From an uncultured Cycloclasticus sp. (GTDB lineage Bacteria > Pseudomonadota > Gammaproteobacteria > Methylococcales > Cycloclasticaceae), in contig CAJXTU010000004.1 in the NCBI GenBank assembly GCA_913060865.1, forward strand, positions 1-64,000: a stretch of DNA of 64,000 nt, written 5' to 3'. Position 1 is the first letter of the stretch. Each line of letters starts with the position of its first letter. The notes beneath the pieces were generated by a model. It worked only from the letters and a program-made list of their open reading frames with translations, was not told where the DNA came from and ran no database searches. This document shows, in pieces, positions 38,211 to 48,267 of this stretch. The translations under genes were made by a program, and so were the position numbers.

Positions 38211-39536
38211 ATGTCTTTTGACTCACTCGGCCTAAGAGCCGAACTACTCAGTGCTGTATCAAAAAAAGGTTACAGTACCCCCACCTCTATCCAGTCTCAA
38301 TCCATCCCACTTATATTAGAAGGCCGCGACCTAATGGGTGGCGCGCAAACTGGCACAGGCAAAACAGCCAGTTTCACTCTACCCGTCTTACAGCGATTAA
38401 TGGAATCAGGTGATGGCAGCATAAAACCATCTAAAGTGCGTGCTTTAATATTAACACCCACCCGCGAACTGGCCGCGCAAGTCGCCGAAAGCGTCAAAGA
38501 TTACGGGCACAACCTACCACTATCTTCCTTTGTTGTTTTTGGTGGCGTTAACATTAACCCACAAAAACAGAAACTTCGTAAAGGCGTTGATATTCTAATT
38601 GCTACACCCGGGCGCCTACTCGACCACGTCAGTCAAAACACGGTAGACCTCTCATCTGTTGAAATTTTAGTTCTAGATGAAGCCGACCGTATGCTCGACA
38701 TGGGCTTTATTCGAGATATTAGAAAAGTGCTAGCCTTGCTTCCTAAACAAAAGCAAACACTACTGTTTTCTGCCACTTTCTCAAACGAGATTAAAAAGTT
38801 ATCCAGCAGCCTGTTAGACAATCCAGCATTAGTCGAAGTCGCTAAAGAAAACTCCGCATCAGAGCTTATCTCCCAAGTTGTTCACCCCGTCGATAAAAAG
38901 CGCAAACGTGAACTACTGTCTTTCCTTATAGGCTCAAATGATTGGAAACAAATATTAGTTTTTACACGCACAAAACATGGTGCAAACAAACTATCAGAGC
39001 AACTTAATAAAGACGGCATCACTTCAGCTGCAATTCATGGCAACAAAAGCCAAGGCGCTCGCACCAAAGCACTCGCCAACTTTAAGTCTAATGATATTCG
39101 CGTTCTCGTCGCTACCGATATTGCCGCACGAGGGTTAGATATCGACCAACTACCTCACGTTGTGAATTTTGAACTACCCAACGTGCCCGAAGATTACGTT
39201 CACCGTATTGGCCGAACGGGTCGCGCTGGCAGTGAAGGCGAAGCGATGTCACTGGTTTGTGTTGATGAATTGAAGTTGTTAAAAGATATCGAGCGTTTAA
39301 TCAAAACTAACATTCAAAAAGTAACCTTTGAAGGTTACGAGCCCGACCCCAGCATCAAACCAGAACCTATTCAAAATGGGCGAAATAATCAGCGACCAAG
39401 AAACACGTCAGCAAAAAAACATTCACATGCCAGACCAAAAGCTGGCTCGAATGCAAAACCGAGTGCCTCACGTGCCAAACAACGCAAGCCTCAAAACAGT
39501 GCTGCTAACCGCCCTGATAATTATGGCAACAAATAA
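38211..39536 (+). CDS. rhlE: DEAD-box RNA helicase, RhlE-like
   Basis: The 441-residue helicase shows the Q motif ([14 protein letters not shown]), [34 protein letters not shown] and HRIGRTGR. The tail from about 390 is rich in Lys, Arg, Asn and Pro, typical for RhlE-type RNA-binding ends. It likely helps ribosome maturation or mRNA decay. I chose ATG 38211 ([17 protein letters not shown] upstream) over 38130. The ybiT gene follows after 39 bp. Confidence 0.93.
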   Translation: MSFDSLGLRAELLSAVSKKGYSTPTSIQSQSIPLILEGRDLMGGAQTGTGKTASFTLPVLQRLMESGDGSIKPSKVRALILTPTRELAAQVAESVKDYGHNLPLSSFVVFGGVNINPQKQKLRKGVDILIATPGRLLDHVSQNTVDLSSVEILVLDEADRMLDMGFIRDIRKVLALLPKQKQTLLFSATFSNEIKKLSSSLLDNPALVEVAKENSASELISQVVHPVDKKRKRELLSFLIGSNDWKQILVFTRTKHGANKLSEQLNKDGITSAAIHGNKSQGARTKALANFKSNDIRVLVATDIAARGLDIDQLPHVVNFELPNVPEDYVHRIGRTGRAGSEGEAMSLVCVDELKLLKDIERLIKTNIQKVTFEGYEPDPSIKPEPIQNGRNNQRPRNTSAKKHSHARPKAGSNAKPSASRAKQRKPQNSAANRPDNYGNK

Positions 39537-39575
39537 CCACATTCATACTCAACACATTTAATACGAGCAACCATT

Positions 39576-41189
39576 ATGTTAATTAGTGCAAATATCACCA
39601 TGCAATTTGGCTCTAAGCCACTGTTTGAAAACGTCTCAGCCAAATTTGGCAACGGTAACCGATACGGCCTTATTGGCGCAAACGGTTGCGGCAAATCGAC
39701 CTTCATGAAAATTTTAGGAGGTGACCTTGAGCCAACATCGGGCAATGTATCAAAAGACCCTGGAGAGCGTATTGGCAAACTGGGGCAAGACCAATTTGCT
39801 TTTGAAGAATACTCTGTTGTCGACACCGTTATTATGGGGCACGACGAATTATGGAAGGTAAAACAAGAGCGCGAGCGCATCTACTCTTTGCCTGAAATGA
39901 CTGAAGAAGAAGGCATGAGAGTCGCTGAACTTGAAGTCGAATTTGCCGAAATGGACGGCTACAGCGCCGAAAGCCGTGCTGAAGAGTTGTTGATGAGCGC
40001 GGGCATCGAACAAGAGTTCCATTATGGTTTAATGAGCAATGTGGCGCCAGGGTGGAAATTGCGTGTATTACTGGCCCAAGCGTTATTCTCAGAACCAGAC
40101 ATTCTATTACTCGACGAGCCTACCAACAACTTGGATATCAATACCATCCGTTGGCTTGAAGGCATCATCAATCAATCTAAAAGCAGCATGATCATCATCT
40201 CTCATGATCGACACTTTTTAAATGCTGTTTGCACACATATGGCTGACATTGACTATGGTGAACTGCGTATTTACCCGGGTAACTACGATGATTTCATGAT
40301 CGCCTCAACACAAGCACGTGAACTCATGCAATCGGAGAACGCCAAAAAGAAAACACAAATTGCAGAGCTTCAACAATTTGTTAGCCGTTTTTCTGCCAAC
40401 GCCTCAAAAGCTAAACAAGCGACGTCTCGCGCTAAAAAACTTGAAAAGATCGAACTCGCAGACATTAAGCCCTCTTCTCGTGTCAGCCCGTTTATCCGCT
40501 TTAAACAAGCGAAAAAATTACACCGTGAAGCGGTAACACTGGATGGAGTTGGTCACGGTTTTGACGATGAGCCCTTGTTTGAAAACGCATCTATGATTTT
40601 AGAAGCGGGTACACGTATGGCAGTTATCGGTGAGAACGGCGCAGGAAAAACCACTTTATTACGCTGCTTAATGGACGAGCTAGCTCCAAACAGCGGCAAC
40701 ATAAAATGGGCTGAAAATGCTACTTTGGGTTATTGCCCTCAAGATGCCAGTGCCGATTTTGATGTCGACATGACTTTATTTGACTGGATGAGCCAATGGC
40801 GCAAGCCAAGCCACGATGATCAAGTGGTTCGTATGACATTAGGTCGATTATTGTTCTCCTCAGACGATTTCAACAAAAAAGTGGCTGTCTGTTCGGGTGG
40901 TGAGAAAAATCGACTGTTATTCGGCAAACTCACTCTAGGCGAAACCAATGTCATGCTGATGGATGAACCGACAAACCATTTGGATATGGAATCTATTGAG
41001 TCACTTAACCTTGCGTTAGAAAACTACGATGGCTCACTTATTTTCGTCAGTCATGACCGTGAATTTGTCTCCTCATTGGCAAACCGTATTGTAGAAATTA
41101 CCCCGAACGGCATTATAGATTATCACGGTACATACGATGAATACCTTAAAAGCCAAGAAGTCGCCAACTTAAAAACAGGCACTCATTAA
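39576..41189 (+). CDS. ybiT: ABC-F ATPase YbiT
   Basis: The 537-residue soluble ABC-F protein starts [20 protein letters not shown] with a first P-loop GANGCGKST and the atypical signature [15 protein letters not shown]; the second site has GENGAGKTT and [14 protein letters not shown] in place of LSGGE. The interdomain linker carries a positively charged P-site-tRNA interaction region ([19 protein letters not shown]). It is a clear YbiT orthologue, predicted to act on the ribosome. It ends at 41189, next to a convergent DUF1415 gene. Confidence 0.95.
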   Translation: MLISANITMQFGSKPLFENVSAKFGNGNRYGLIGANGCGKSTFMKILGGDLEPTSGNVSKDPGERIGKLGQDQFAFEEYSVVDTVIMGHDELWKVKQERERIYSLPEMTEEEGMRVAELEVEFAEMDGYSAESRAEELLMSAGIEQEFHYGLMSNVAPGWKLRVLLAQALFSEPDILLLDEPTNNLDINTIRWLEGIINQSKSSMIIISHDRHFLNAVCTHMADIDYGELRIYPGNYDDFMIASTQARELMQSENAKKKTQIAELQQFVSRFSANASKAKQATSRAKKLEKIELADIKPSSRVSPFIRFKQAKKLHREAVTLDGVGHGFDDEPLFENASMILEAGTRMAVIGENGAGKTTLLRCLMDELAPNSGNIKWAENATLGYCPQDASADFDVDMTLFDWMSQWRKPSHDDQVVRMTLGRLLFSSDDFNKKVAVCSGGEKNRLLFGKLTLGETNVMLMDEPTNHLDMESIESLNLALENYDGSLIFVSHDREFVSSLANRIVEITPNGIIDYHGTYDEYLKSQEVANLKTGTH

Positions 41190-41202
41190 ACAGACCATCG
41201 CT

Positions 41203-41237
41203 CTATAATCATCGCTCACATAAAGCGAGGGTTATAG
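41203..41237. repeat. Inverted repeat between ybiT and the DUF1415 gene
   Basis: CTATAA (41203-41208) and TCGCT (41212-41216) pair with AGCGA (41224-41228) and TTATAG (41232-41237), separated by a 3-base internal loop. It lies between two convergent genes and could be a shared 3' structure. No T-run. Confidence 0.45.
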
Positions 41238-41247
41238 GCTAAGCGAT

Positions 41248-41805
41248 TTATGTGCTTTGCAGGCAGCTATGTAATAACGCCTGCATTTTTACCAAGCCTT
41301 TTTCTCGGGCCAACTCGATATTTCTATTCGGAATATCTTCAGGGTTCAACACGCTAGCCAAGGCTTTTTCAAGACTTTCCTCGCGTATTATATGCAAGAT
41401 GGGGTAAGGCGAGCGATTAGTATAATTCGCCGCATCGTCGTAGGGTTGCCCATCAAAACAATAATCTGGATGAAAGCTCGCCAGCTGGAAGGTACCTTCA
41501 TGTCCTTCGTCAATTAAAAGTGCATTAGCAATATCAACTAAATCCAAATACCCTTCAAACGACTCAAACCCTATTGGAAAAATCATTAATGTTGTTTCTA
41601 CCGTATCGTTGGTGATCAAGCGCTTCATCTCGTCGCTTAACGCCATCAAGCACGCAGCCATCTCTCGCTCATTAACCACCTGATAACAAACGCTATCGTT
41701 TACCACTACCGATTTTGCAAATGGGCAAAAATTCAAACCAACAATAACCTGTAACACCCACTGTTGACAGTGATCGATTATCTCAGCGTTTGATGGCATT
41801 ACCAC
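41248..41805 (-). CDS. DUF1415 family protein
   Basis: The 185-residue cytoplasmic protein matches DUF1415, a gammaproteobacterial family of unknown function. It has conserved VGLNFCPFAK near residue 22-31, FQLASFHPDYCFDG, NYTNRSPYPILHIIREESLE, and a C-terminal MQALLHSC. The Cys/His pattern hints at metal binding but this is unproven. Its start overlaps the end of the DUF2058 gene by 7 bp, so the two are co-transcribed. Confidence 0.9.
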   Translation of the reverse strand: MVMPSNAEIIDHCQQWVLQVIVGLNFCPFAKSVVVNDSVCYQVVNEREMAACLMALSDEMKRLITNDTVETTLMIFPIGFESFEGYLDLVDIANALLIDEGHEGTFQLASFHPDYCFDGQPYDDAANYTNRSPYPILHIIREESLEKALASVLNPEDIPNRNIELAREKGLVKMQALLHSCLQST

Positions 41806-42338
41806 ATTAAATCATCAGGTACTTCAAAATCAGCATACTCATCATCTGTTGTTGTCGTATCTGTATCCGCTAAATAAATCACCCTGCTTTTATCACGCAC
41901 CTCTATTTTTCCAGCAATTGGCGCTGGAACCACTTCATACGTTTTAACAAACTTAACGATCACCGCGGTGCCTTTGACTACACTTTCGCGTAAAGCCTCG
42001 CTGATGTAGATGGTTCTTATTTTTTTGTTATCGGTAAAATTAAACGCTACGCCATCATCATTTTTAGCGAGCTTATTCATATTAATTAGCTGATTTATTT
42101 GCCCAGAAATTTGCTTTTTTTGAGCTTCTTCGTTCGCTTGTGCATTCAGCAACTTGTCTTTCTCTAGTTGCTTTAACTTGGCTTTTTGTGCCAGCAAGGC
42201 CGCCTCATCAACCACCTCTATTTTATTTTTTTGCTTTTGTTGAACTTTTTTACGCTTGGCTGTATTAACTTTATGCGCTTTAGATTTGCTCGTTAACCCC
42301 GCGTTTAATAACTGCTCTTGTAAAGATAAATTTTTCAT
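41799..42338 (-). CDS. DUF2058 (YaiL-like) protein
   Basis: The 179-residue protein starts MKNLSLQEQLLNAGL, exactly as DUF2058 members do; the upstream Met at 42362 adds eight unlikely residues. A long Lys/Gln/Glu-rich coiled segment (about 15-75) precedes a compact C-terminal domain with VAFNFTDNKKIRTIYI. E. coli YaiL co-purifies with nucleoid or polysomes; function is unknown. It heads a two-gene unit with DUF1415. Confidence 0.87.
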   Translation of the reverse strand: MKNLSLQEQLLNAGLTSKSKAHKVNTAKRKKVQQKQKNKIEVVDEAALLAQKAKLKQLEKDKLLNAQANEEAQKKQISGQINQLINMNKLAKNDDGVAFNFTDNKKIRTIYISEALRESVVKGTAVIVKFVKTYEVVPAPIAGKIEVRDKSRVIYLADTDTTTTDDEYADFEVPDDLMW

Positions 42339-42714
42339 GGTTTTGCTTATCGTATCAATCAAAATAATAATGAATCATACTCGATTCCAAGCAAGTCTCC
42401 CAACCCATAATCGGCGACTATATTTCTTATTCCCGTTCTTAATAGAAGCATAGACCAAAAAAACAACGCTAATAAATCACTAATAGAACGCACTTAGAAT
42501 TCTATAGTCAGCCCCAAAAGTATAAAACTGTTAACAGCGCCCTAGTGAGGGCCGACACACCTATGACCTAGGATGCAACAGCCGTTTATTTAATGTAAGT
42601 ATTAAAGTAGCCAAGCCTAATTTAACATTACCGCTCTGTACCATCGCTAAAGACTAACGCTACAAACATTATAAATAGTTACATTTACGTCTAGTAAATA
42701 CTAACCGCACTTAA
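42339..42714. other. Intergenic region, no gene seen
   Basis: The 376-bp gap separates the DUF2058 gene and the FNR-like gene, both minus strand. It holds a small perfect hairpin GCCCT-AGTG-AGGGC (42539-42552), with no T-run, and scattered AT-rich promoter-like stretches. I find no protein-coding signal. Confidence 0.6.
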
Positions 42715-43446
42715 TCAAAGTATTAAATCCTTCTTGTTCTCTAGAAGCCCTGCCAACGCACCTGGATTAAGACTTACTCTATAAGGAGAGGTCGACTTTA
42801 CCCAACCTTCGCGCTTAAAACTTGCAACAACACGGCTAGCTGTTTCTGGTGAAATAGCCAACGTAGCCCCCATATCTTCTCGGCTGGGCAAATAACATTT
42901 ATCTTTATTGTCACCTTCAGCCAAATAAAGCAACAATGATGCAACCCGTTGATTAGCAAGCCCAACTGATAATTGTGAAAGCCAAATATCAGCGTCAGAT
43001 ATAACTTGTTGCCAACGCAGCATTAATTGCTTAGATAAATGAGGCGAATTTTCATTCAACGTATCAATTAAACTCACTGGGATTTTACATAACGTTGCCA
43101 CTTCTAACACAACCGCATGATGGAGATAAGGCTTACCACCCATTGCCTCAAGACCTACCACATCACCTTGTTTTATAATTCTAACAATTCGATGACTACC
43201 GTCAGGTAGGTAACTGATTAATTTAATTAGCCCTGAGCGTAGTGTAAAAATATGTGTTGGATCAGCCTCTACGTTGTACAGAGTCTCTCCGGCTCTTAAT
43301 TCAAAATCATGTATAGGGCGGTGCATTAAATCAAAATCTTCGCGTGTCAAATCAGCAAACAAAACCATATTTCGAATGGCACATTTTTCACATTTCGTTC
43401 CGGCTTTCCAAGCGTTGGAAATTTGCTCATCTAGCATGCAATACAC
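42715..43446 (-). CDS. Crp/FNR-family transcription regulator with FNR-like cysteines
   Basis: The 243-residue protein has an N-terminal cluster-like segment (C19, C22 in TKCEKC), a cyclic-nucleotide-type effector beta-roll (about 30-135), a long dimerisation helix and a Crp-type helix-turn-helix with SPETASRVVASF. The E-xx-SR residues fit recognition of a TTGAT half-site as in FNR. In E. coli FNR the iron-sulfur ligands are C20, C23, C29 and C122; here C19, C22 and C120 (LCKIP) are kept but the third is Val28. Oxygen sensing is thus uncertain. Single gene. Confidence 0.88.
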   Translation of the reverse strand: MYCMLDEQISNAWKAGTKCEKCAIRNMVLFADLTREDFDLMHRPIHDFELRAGETLYNVEADPTHIFTLRSGLIKLISYLPDGSHRIVRIIKQGDVVGLEAMGGKPYLHHAVVLEVATLCKIPVSLIDTLNENSPHLSKQLMLRWQQVISDADIWLSQLSVGLANQRVASLLLYLAEGDNKDKCYLPSREDMGATLAISPETASRVVASFKREGWVKSTSPYRVSLNPGALAGLLENKKDLIL

Positions 43447-43525
43447 CCATCAGTTTGTTGAAAGAGACGTGACGTTATTTAACGACTAAACAACACCTCA
43501 CGTTTTGTATAAAAAGCTTTTAATT

Positions 43526-46006
43526 CTAACTATCTCGCAAAACCCACATCGGCGGTTTATTGGCCACATCTTTCACGCCCCATAAACCAGCCGCAACAAC
43601 ACAAGCAACGCTAACTAAAGGCGTTAGTAAACAAAGCCATATATTAATTTGAAAATCTAAATGTAAAACAAAGCGGTATAAACCAAACGAGACTAATTCA
43701 AACATTAACACCGCTATTAAACCCGACATTACGCCAATAAGTGAAAACTCAACACAGTGTGCTTGATTCAACAAACTGCGATTTGCACCTAGCGTGCGCA
43801 TCAACGCACCTTCATTAATCCTGTTATCCAAAGTCGAATATACCGAGGCAAATAGCACCGTAAACCCAGCTAACAACGCAAAATAAAGCAAATAATTAAC
43901 CGCCGCCGTGAGTTGGGTCAAAATAGTTTTAAATTGCTTCAAAAGCGTATCAACTTCCAACAACGTCATACTTGGGAATTGTTTCACCAAGGTATTTAGC
44001 ACTTTCTTATTCTCCTCGGCTAAATAAAAGCTGGTGATATACGTCGCGGGGTAGTTATCAAGAGTTCCATCGCCAAACACCATATAAAAATTTGGCTTCA
44101 TGGTGTCCCATTGCACACTTCGAATATGCGTCACCACTGTCTCTAGCTGTTCGCTACCAATGCTAAACGTTAACTTATCGCCTAATATCACCTGCAAGCT
44201 TTCTGCTAGTTTGCTCTCGATCGACACCTCACCTTGTTTCGCCCCAGTCCACTCACCCGCTACCGTTTTATTATCACTCGGTAAGCTATTACCCCACGTT
44301 AAACTAAGATCACGATGCGTTGCGCGCTCGCCTTGCGAATCTTTACTCACTATTCGCTGTACCGGCACGTCATTAATGCCAACCAAACGCCCTCGTACAA
44401 CTGGATAAAACTGCGCTGCCCCCATAGTTTGCTGCTCTAATTGCTGTCCAAAAGCGGCCACTTGATCGGGCAAAATATTCATCGCAAAGTGGTTTGGCGC
44501 GTTATCGGGCAATTGCTGTTGCCAGTCTTGTATCAAATCATTTCGTACGGTGAAGCTCAGCAACATCGCCAATAGGGTAATACTAAACGCCAAAATTTGC
44601 GTCACGCTAGCCACGGGGTTTCTTAATACGCCTTGCAAACCCAGTCGATAACTTAGGCTCACATGCGGCAACAGTTTACGCAGCTGCTTTAGCAAACCCA
44701 TCAATAAAATACCTGAAAGCAAGGTCGTAGCTAAGCCACCACCAATAATCACCAACATTAGCTTATAGTCTTGTGTGTAGCGCCAAATCAGGCCAGAAAT
44801 CAACAACAAGGCAAGCCCATACACTAACCATGCGCTATTCGATAGCGGCTCTAATTCACGCCGTAACACGCGCAACGGCGATACCTTTTTTAGGCGTAAC
44901 AAAGGCGGCAAAGCAAAGCCGATTAAAATCGCAAAACCAGTCATAAAACCCAGCATCACCGCGATCAAACTCGGCGCAGCTACTTTAGCCGGTAACAATT
45001 CTCGCAATAGTTCAAATAGAACTTCTTGTGTTGCCCAGCCAATTAAGGAGCCTATAGAACATGCCAACACACCCAAAATAAAAAACTGGTACAAAAACAG
45101 CACTAGGATATCGTTCTGTTTACAGCCCAAACAACGCAAAATAGCTGTCGCATTAAAATGTCGTTCGCTGTATCGACGCGCGGACATTGCAATCGCTACA
45201 CCGGCAATTAAAATAACAATAATGCTCGACAAGCCCAAGTAACGCTCGGCGCGTGATAATGCACTACCAAGCTCTGGGCGATCTTCTTGCACGTCCATTA
45301 AGCGTTGTGATGGCAACAATAATGGTTTTACCCACACGTTAAAGTCATTTAATGCCGCCGCATTACCGCTAAATTGAAAAAAGTAATGTATGTGACTACC
45401 TGGCTGTAAAATCTGTGTCGCTTGCAAGTCCGCATCGCTCATCATCACTCGTGGTGATAGGCTGTATAAATCACCTCGCTTATCCGGCTCATAAGTAATC
45501 ATTTCACTCACCCTTAACGGCTGCTCCCCCACCATCAACTGATCACCGATGGCTAGCTTTAAGGTCGCCAAAACGCGTGTGTCCAACCACACCTCACCTG
45601 CTTTTGGGCCATTACTACGGGTCGTTTCTACGCTGTAATCTGCCTGCGTTGTTTTTAATTCCCCACGCAAGGGGTACATTTGGCTAACCGCCTTTACGCC
45701 AACCAGTAGTAACTCATCGTTTTCAATTAAAACAGTAGAAAATTCAGCCGTTCGCGCTTGCTTTAAGCCAAGCTCACGCGCTTTATCGTGCCATTCTGCC
45801 GGGATCAATTCAGAGCTTCTAATCACCAAATCAGCTGCTAAAAACTCCGCTGCTTGAGTATTCATGGTTCGGTGCATTCGGTCGGCAAATAAGCTAATCG
45901 CCGTGGAACTACTTACCGCAATAATCAATGCCAACACCAGCAGGGTTAACTCGCCGCTTCGAGCATCACGCTTTAATAGGCGTAACGCTAAGTTAAGTCG
46001 ATTCAT
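43526..46006 (-). CDS. ABC transporter permease, YbbP/FtsX-like (MacB superfamily)
   Basis: The 826-residue membrane protein has an N-terminal helix (about 18-42), a large periplasmic domain, three helices at about 255-380, a second periplasmic domain, and a final three-helix FtsX domain (from about 690). Two FtsX repeats of this type define the YbbP family, which works with a YbbA ATPase. The pair is predicted to handle lipophilic substrates or envelope lipoproteins, but no substrate is known. It overlaps the ATPase gene by 4 bp. Confidence 0.88.
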   Translation of the reverse strand: MNRLNLALRLLKRDARSGELTLLVLALIIAVSSSTAISLFADRMHRTMNTQAAEFLAADLVIRSSELIPAEWHDKARELGLKQARTAEFSTVLIENDELLLVGVKAVSQMYPLRGELKTTQADYSVETTRSNGPKAGEVWLDTRVLATLKLAIGDQLMVGEQPLRVSEMITYEPDKRGDLYSLSPRVMMSDADLQATQILQPGSHIHYFFQFSGNAAALNDFNVWVKPLLLPSQRLMDVQEDRPELGSALSRAERYLGLSSIIVILIAGVAIAMSARRYSERHFNATAILRCLGCKQNDILVLFLYQFFILGVLACSIGSLIGWATQEVLFELLRELLPAKVAAPSLIAVMLGFMTGFAILIGFALPPLLRLKKVSPLRVLRRELEPLSNSAWLVYGLALLLISGLIWRYTQDYKLMLVIIGGGLATTLLSGILLMGLLKQLRKLLPHVSLSYRLGLQGVLRNPVASVTQILAFSITLLAMLLSFTVRNDLIQDWQQQLPDNAPNHFAMNILPDQVAAFGQQLEQQTMGAAQFYPVVRGRLVGINDVPVQRIVSKDSQGERATHRDLSLTWGNSLPSDNKTVAGEWTGAKQGEVSIESKLAESLQVILGDKLTFSIGSEQLETVVTHIRSVQWDTMKPNFYMVFGDGTLDNYPATYITSFYLAEENKKVLNTLVKQFPSMTLLEVDTLLKQFKTILTQLTAAVNYLLYFALLAGFTVLFASVYSTLDNRINEGALMRTLGANRSLLNQAHCVEFSLIGVMSGLIAVLMFELVSFGLYRFVLHLDFQINIWLCLLTPLVSVACVVAAGLWGVKDVANKPPMWVLRDS

Positions 46007-46683
46007 GTGAGTTGTCCCGCTTCAATATGTAGCGTACGTTGGCAACGTGCGGCTAACGCCGTGTCGTGCGTCACCAATACTAGCGTGGTGTTTTTTTCTT
46101 GATTAAGCTCAAACAATAAATCAATTATTTGTTCGCCAGTTTTACTATCTAGATTACCGGTGGGTTCGTCGGCAAACAAAATAGCGGGCTCGGTAACAAA
46201 CGCCCGCGCCAAAGCTACACGTTGCTGTTCGCCACCTGATAGCTTCATCGGTGTGTGGTGTAAGCGCTGTTCAAGCCCCACCCGCTTTAATAAAGAGACC
46301 GCCGTTTGTTCTGCACCTTTATCTCCACGTAGTTCTAGCGGCAACATTACGTTTTCTAACGCCGTTAAACGCGGCATTAGCTGGAAAGACTGGAACACAA
46401 AACCCACCAACTTATTGCGTACTTCAGCACGGCCATCTTCATCCAAGGCGGTCAATTCCGTACCCTTTAGCGCGACGCTACCGTTCGTTGGCGAATCCAA
46501 ACCCGCTAATAAGCCCAACAGGGTCGATTTGCCCGAGCCAGATGCCCCCACAATCGCTATACTTTCACCTTCATCAATCGTTAAGTTAACAGATGATAAA
46601 ATACTCAAGTCACCATCGGCAACGGAGACGGTTTTACCAAGGTTTTTGGTTTTAATAATGGTTTCATTACTTTTCAACATCAA
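46003..46683 (-). CDS. ybbA: ABC transporter ATPase, YbbA/LolD-like
   Basis: The 226-residue ATPase has GASGSGKST, Q-loop FQSFQLMPRLTALENV, LSGGEQQRVALARAF, FADEPTGNLD and the switch THD. The ENV-LPL segment is typical of the MacB/LolD/FtsE group. It energises the YbbP-type permease. It is divergent from tesA with only 11 bp between the first ATG codons, matching the conserved ybbA/tesA arrangement. Confidence 0.93.
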   Translation of the reverse strand: MMLKSNETIIKTKNLGKTVSVADGDLSILSSVNLTIDEGESIAIVGASGSGKSTLLGLLAGLDSPTNGSVALKGTELTALDEDGRAEVRNKLVGFVFQSFQLMPRLTALENVMLPLELRGDKGAEQTAVSLLKRVGLEQRLHHTPMKLSGGEQQRVALARAFVTEPAILFADEPTGNLDSKTGEQIIDLLFELNQEKNTTLVLVTHDTALAARCQRTLHIEAGQLT

Positions 46684-46745
46684 TAGGGTCCAATATGGCT
46701 AGGTTAGTTTTATACCCACAGGGCATACGTTTCATTAAAGGTAAA

Positions 46746-47369
46746 GTGTTTCTGCTGAACTCAGCTTTAATCATTTTACTGGCAATTTTTACAACTGTCT
46801 CAACGGTTTCGTCCGCCAATACGATCATCGTATTGGGCGATAGTATAAGCGCTGCCTACAATATGCCGGAAGAAAAAGGCTGGGTACACCTTATTCAACA
46901 AACCCTCGAAGATAATGGCTACCCGCACACTGTTATCAACAAAAGCATCAGCGGTGACACTACCGCCGGCGGTCTTGCGCGAATAGACAAAGCCTTAGAA
47001 CAACATAAACCCAATTTAGTTCTCATAGAATTAGGCGCAAACGATGGATTGCGTGGCTTTTCACCCATTTTAATCAAAAAGAACTTACGCGAGTTGATTA
47101 ACCGCAGTAAAAAATCCGGCGCTCAAGTGCTGTTGCTGAGCATGCGCATCCCATCCAACTATGGCAAACGCTATACCGACCTTTTCTACAATAATTACCC
47201 TGAACTAGCCGAAGAAACGAATACTCATTACGTACCATTTATATTAGAGGACATCGCCTTAGCTAAAGATATGTTCCAAGATGACAACCTTCACCCCAAT
47301 GAAAAAGCACAACCGATTATTTCAGAAAAGATCTGGGGGTACTTAAAGCCCGTTTTAGAAAAAAATTAA
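46746..47369 (+). CDS. tesA: GDSL esterase TesA (acyl-CoA thioesterase I / lysophospholipase L1)
   Basis: The SGNH hydrolase has the Ser in GDSISAAY, Gly and Asn blocks (SGDTTAGG, ELGANDG) and the Asp/His pair in DDNLHPN. A signal peptide (LNSALIILLAIFTTVSTVSSA) precedes it, so it is periplasmic. I favour a GTG start at 46746 with AAAGG upstream: an ATG at 46695 would begin only 11 bp from the divergent ybbA start and would add 17 unlikely residues before the signal peptide. If 46695 is used, the protein is 224 residues. Confidence 0.88.
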   Translation: MFLLNSALIILLAIFTTVSTVSSANTIIVLGDSISAAYNMPEEKGWVHLIQQTLEDNGYPHTVINKSISGDTTAGGLARIDKALEQHKPNLVLIELGANDGLRGFSPILIKKNLRELINRSKKSGAQVLLLSMRIPSNYGKRYTDLFYNNYPELAEETNTHYVPFILEDIALAKDMFQDDNLHPNEKAQPIISEKIWGYLKPVLEKN

Positions 47370-47394
47370 ACTTATCATTGCAACAAAAATCACC

Positions 47395-47538
47395 CTATAA
47401 GATTAAAAAACTCTCAGACCCAATCTTTTTTAAAATCTTCTGTGCATTTTCTAATGCGTAGCAAGCTCTCTCATCACATTCTACACAAATAAAATGTGGG
47501 TTAGATTGTGATGACAACCCAGCTTCCAATCTTATTGG
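47395..47538 (-). pseudogene. Possible short Cys-rich protein or remnant
   Basis: Reading minus from about 47538, a frame encodes PIRLEAGLSSQSNPHFICVE followed by CDERACYALENAQKIL and a KKIGSESFLIL ending, with stop at 47395. Two nearby cysteines (CVEC) plus a third resemble a small metal-binding protein. No ATG is available; a TTG at 47529 is possible but lacks a good ribosome-binding site. Apart from this, the gap 47370-47697 holds only a weak hairpin (47399-47431) with a T-run. Confidence 0.25.
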
Positions 47539-47697
47539 CTAAGGTTTACATTACTGCTGAGAACCTATTAACTTAGCCTTCCTCCCTTTTAGTTACCTTT
47601 GCTTTGTCTCTCCACATGATTTACCAGGTACACCTATGCTAATCTAGGCCTTTACCTTCCCACACCAAGTTGGAGCTAGCTTAACTTAAGCCGTCTT

Positions 47698-48171
47698 ATG
47701 AATAAAACCGCCATTTTTGTTGACGTACAAAATATTTATTACACTACTCGGCAAGCCTATGGACGCCAATTTAATTACCGTAAACTGTGGCAAACCATTA
47801 GCCAACAAGGCAGCATTACCCAAGCTACCGCGTATGCCACTAATCGTGATGACGATGGCCAGCATAAGTTTCAATCGGCGCTTAAACACATGGGCTTTAG
47901 CGTTAAACTGAAGCCGTTTATTCAACGTAGTGATGGCAGCGCTAAAGGTGATTGGGATGTGGGCATTACGATTGACGTGCTAGACGCTGCGAAAGACGTT
48001 GATCGCGTTATTTTACTCTCGGGCGATGGTGATTTTGATTTGTTGCTGGAAAAAATAAACCAACAATATGGCGTGAGTACTGAGCTTTACGGCGTGCCAG
48101 CGCTTACCGCTAAATCGTTGATTGATGCGGCCAGCATTTTTCACCCAATTGATGCGGGTTTATTACTGTAA
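47698..48171 (+). CDS. NYN domain (LabA/DUF88-type) protein, putative RNase
   Basis: The 157-residue protein has a PIN-like NYN fold: AIFVDVQNIYY at the start, KGDWDVGITIDVL in the middle, and LLSGDGDFDLLLEKI later. The three Asp clusters that bind Mg2+ in NYN nucleases are visible. LabA-type proteins are linked to RNA processing or regulation; substrate is unknown. It stands alone between tesA and a convergent oxygenase gene. ATG 47698 has no strong Shine-Dalgarno. Confidence 0.87.
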   Translation: MNKTAIFVDVQNIYYTTRQAYGRQFNYRKLWQTISQQGSITQATAYATNRDDDGQHKFQSALKHMGFSVKLKPFIQRSDGSAKGDWDVGITIDVLDAAKDVDRVILLSGDGDFDLLLEKINQQYGVSTELYGVPALTAKSLIDAASIFHPIDAGLLL

Positions 48172-48267
48172 CTGTAGCTAATTAGCGCACCGAAACTCTA
48201 ATGATTAGCCTGCAAGAATTTATTGAGATGCCCTCTGGAATTCTATTGATTAGCCCTTTGGAATAGG

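Noticed and set aside
43473-43484. CGTTA-TT-TAACG palindrome before the FNR-like gene
   Set aside because: Short, in AT-rich DNA, and not similar to an FNR box; noted but not enough to call an operator.
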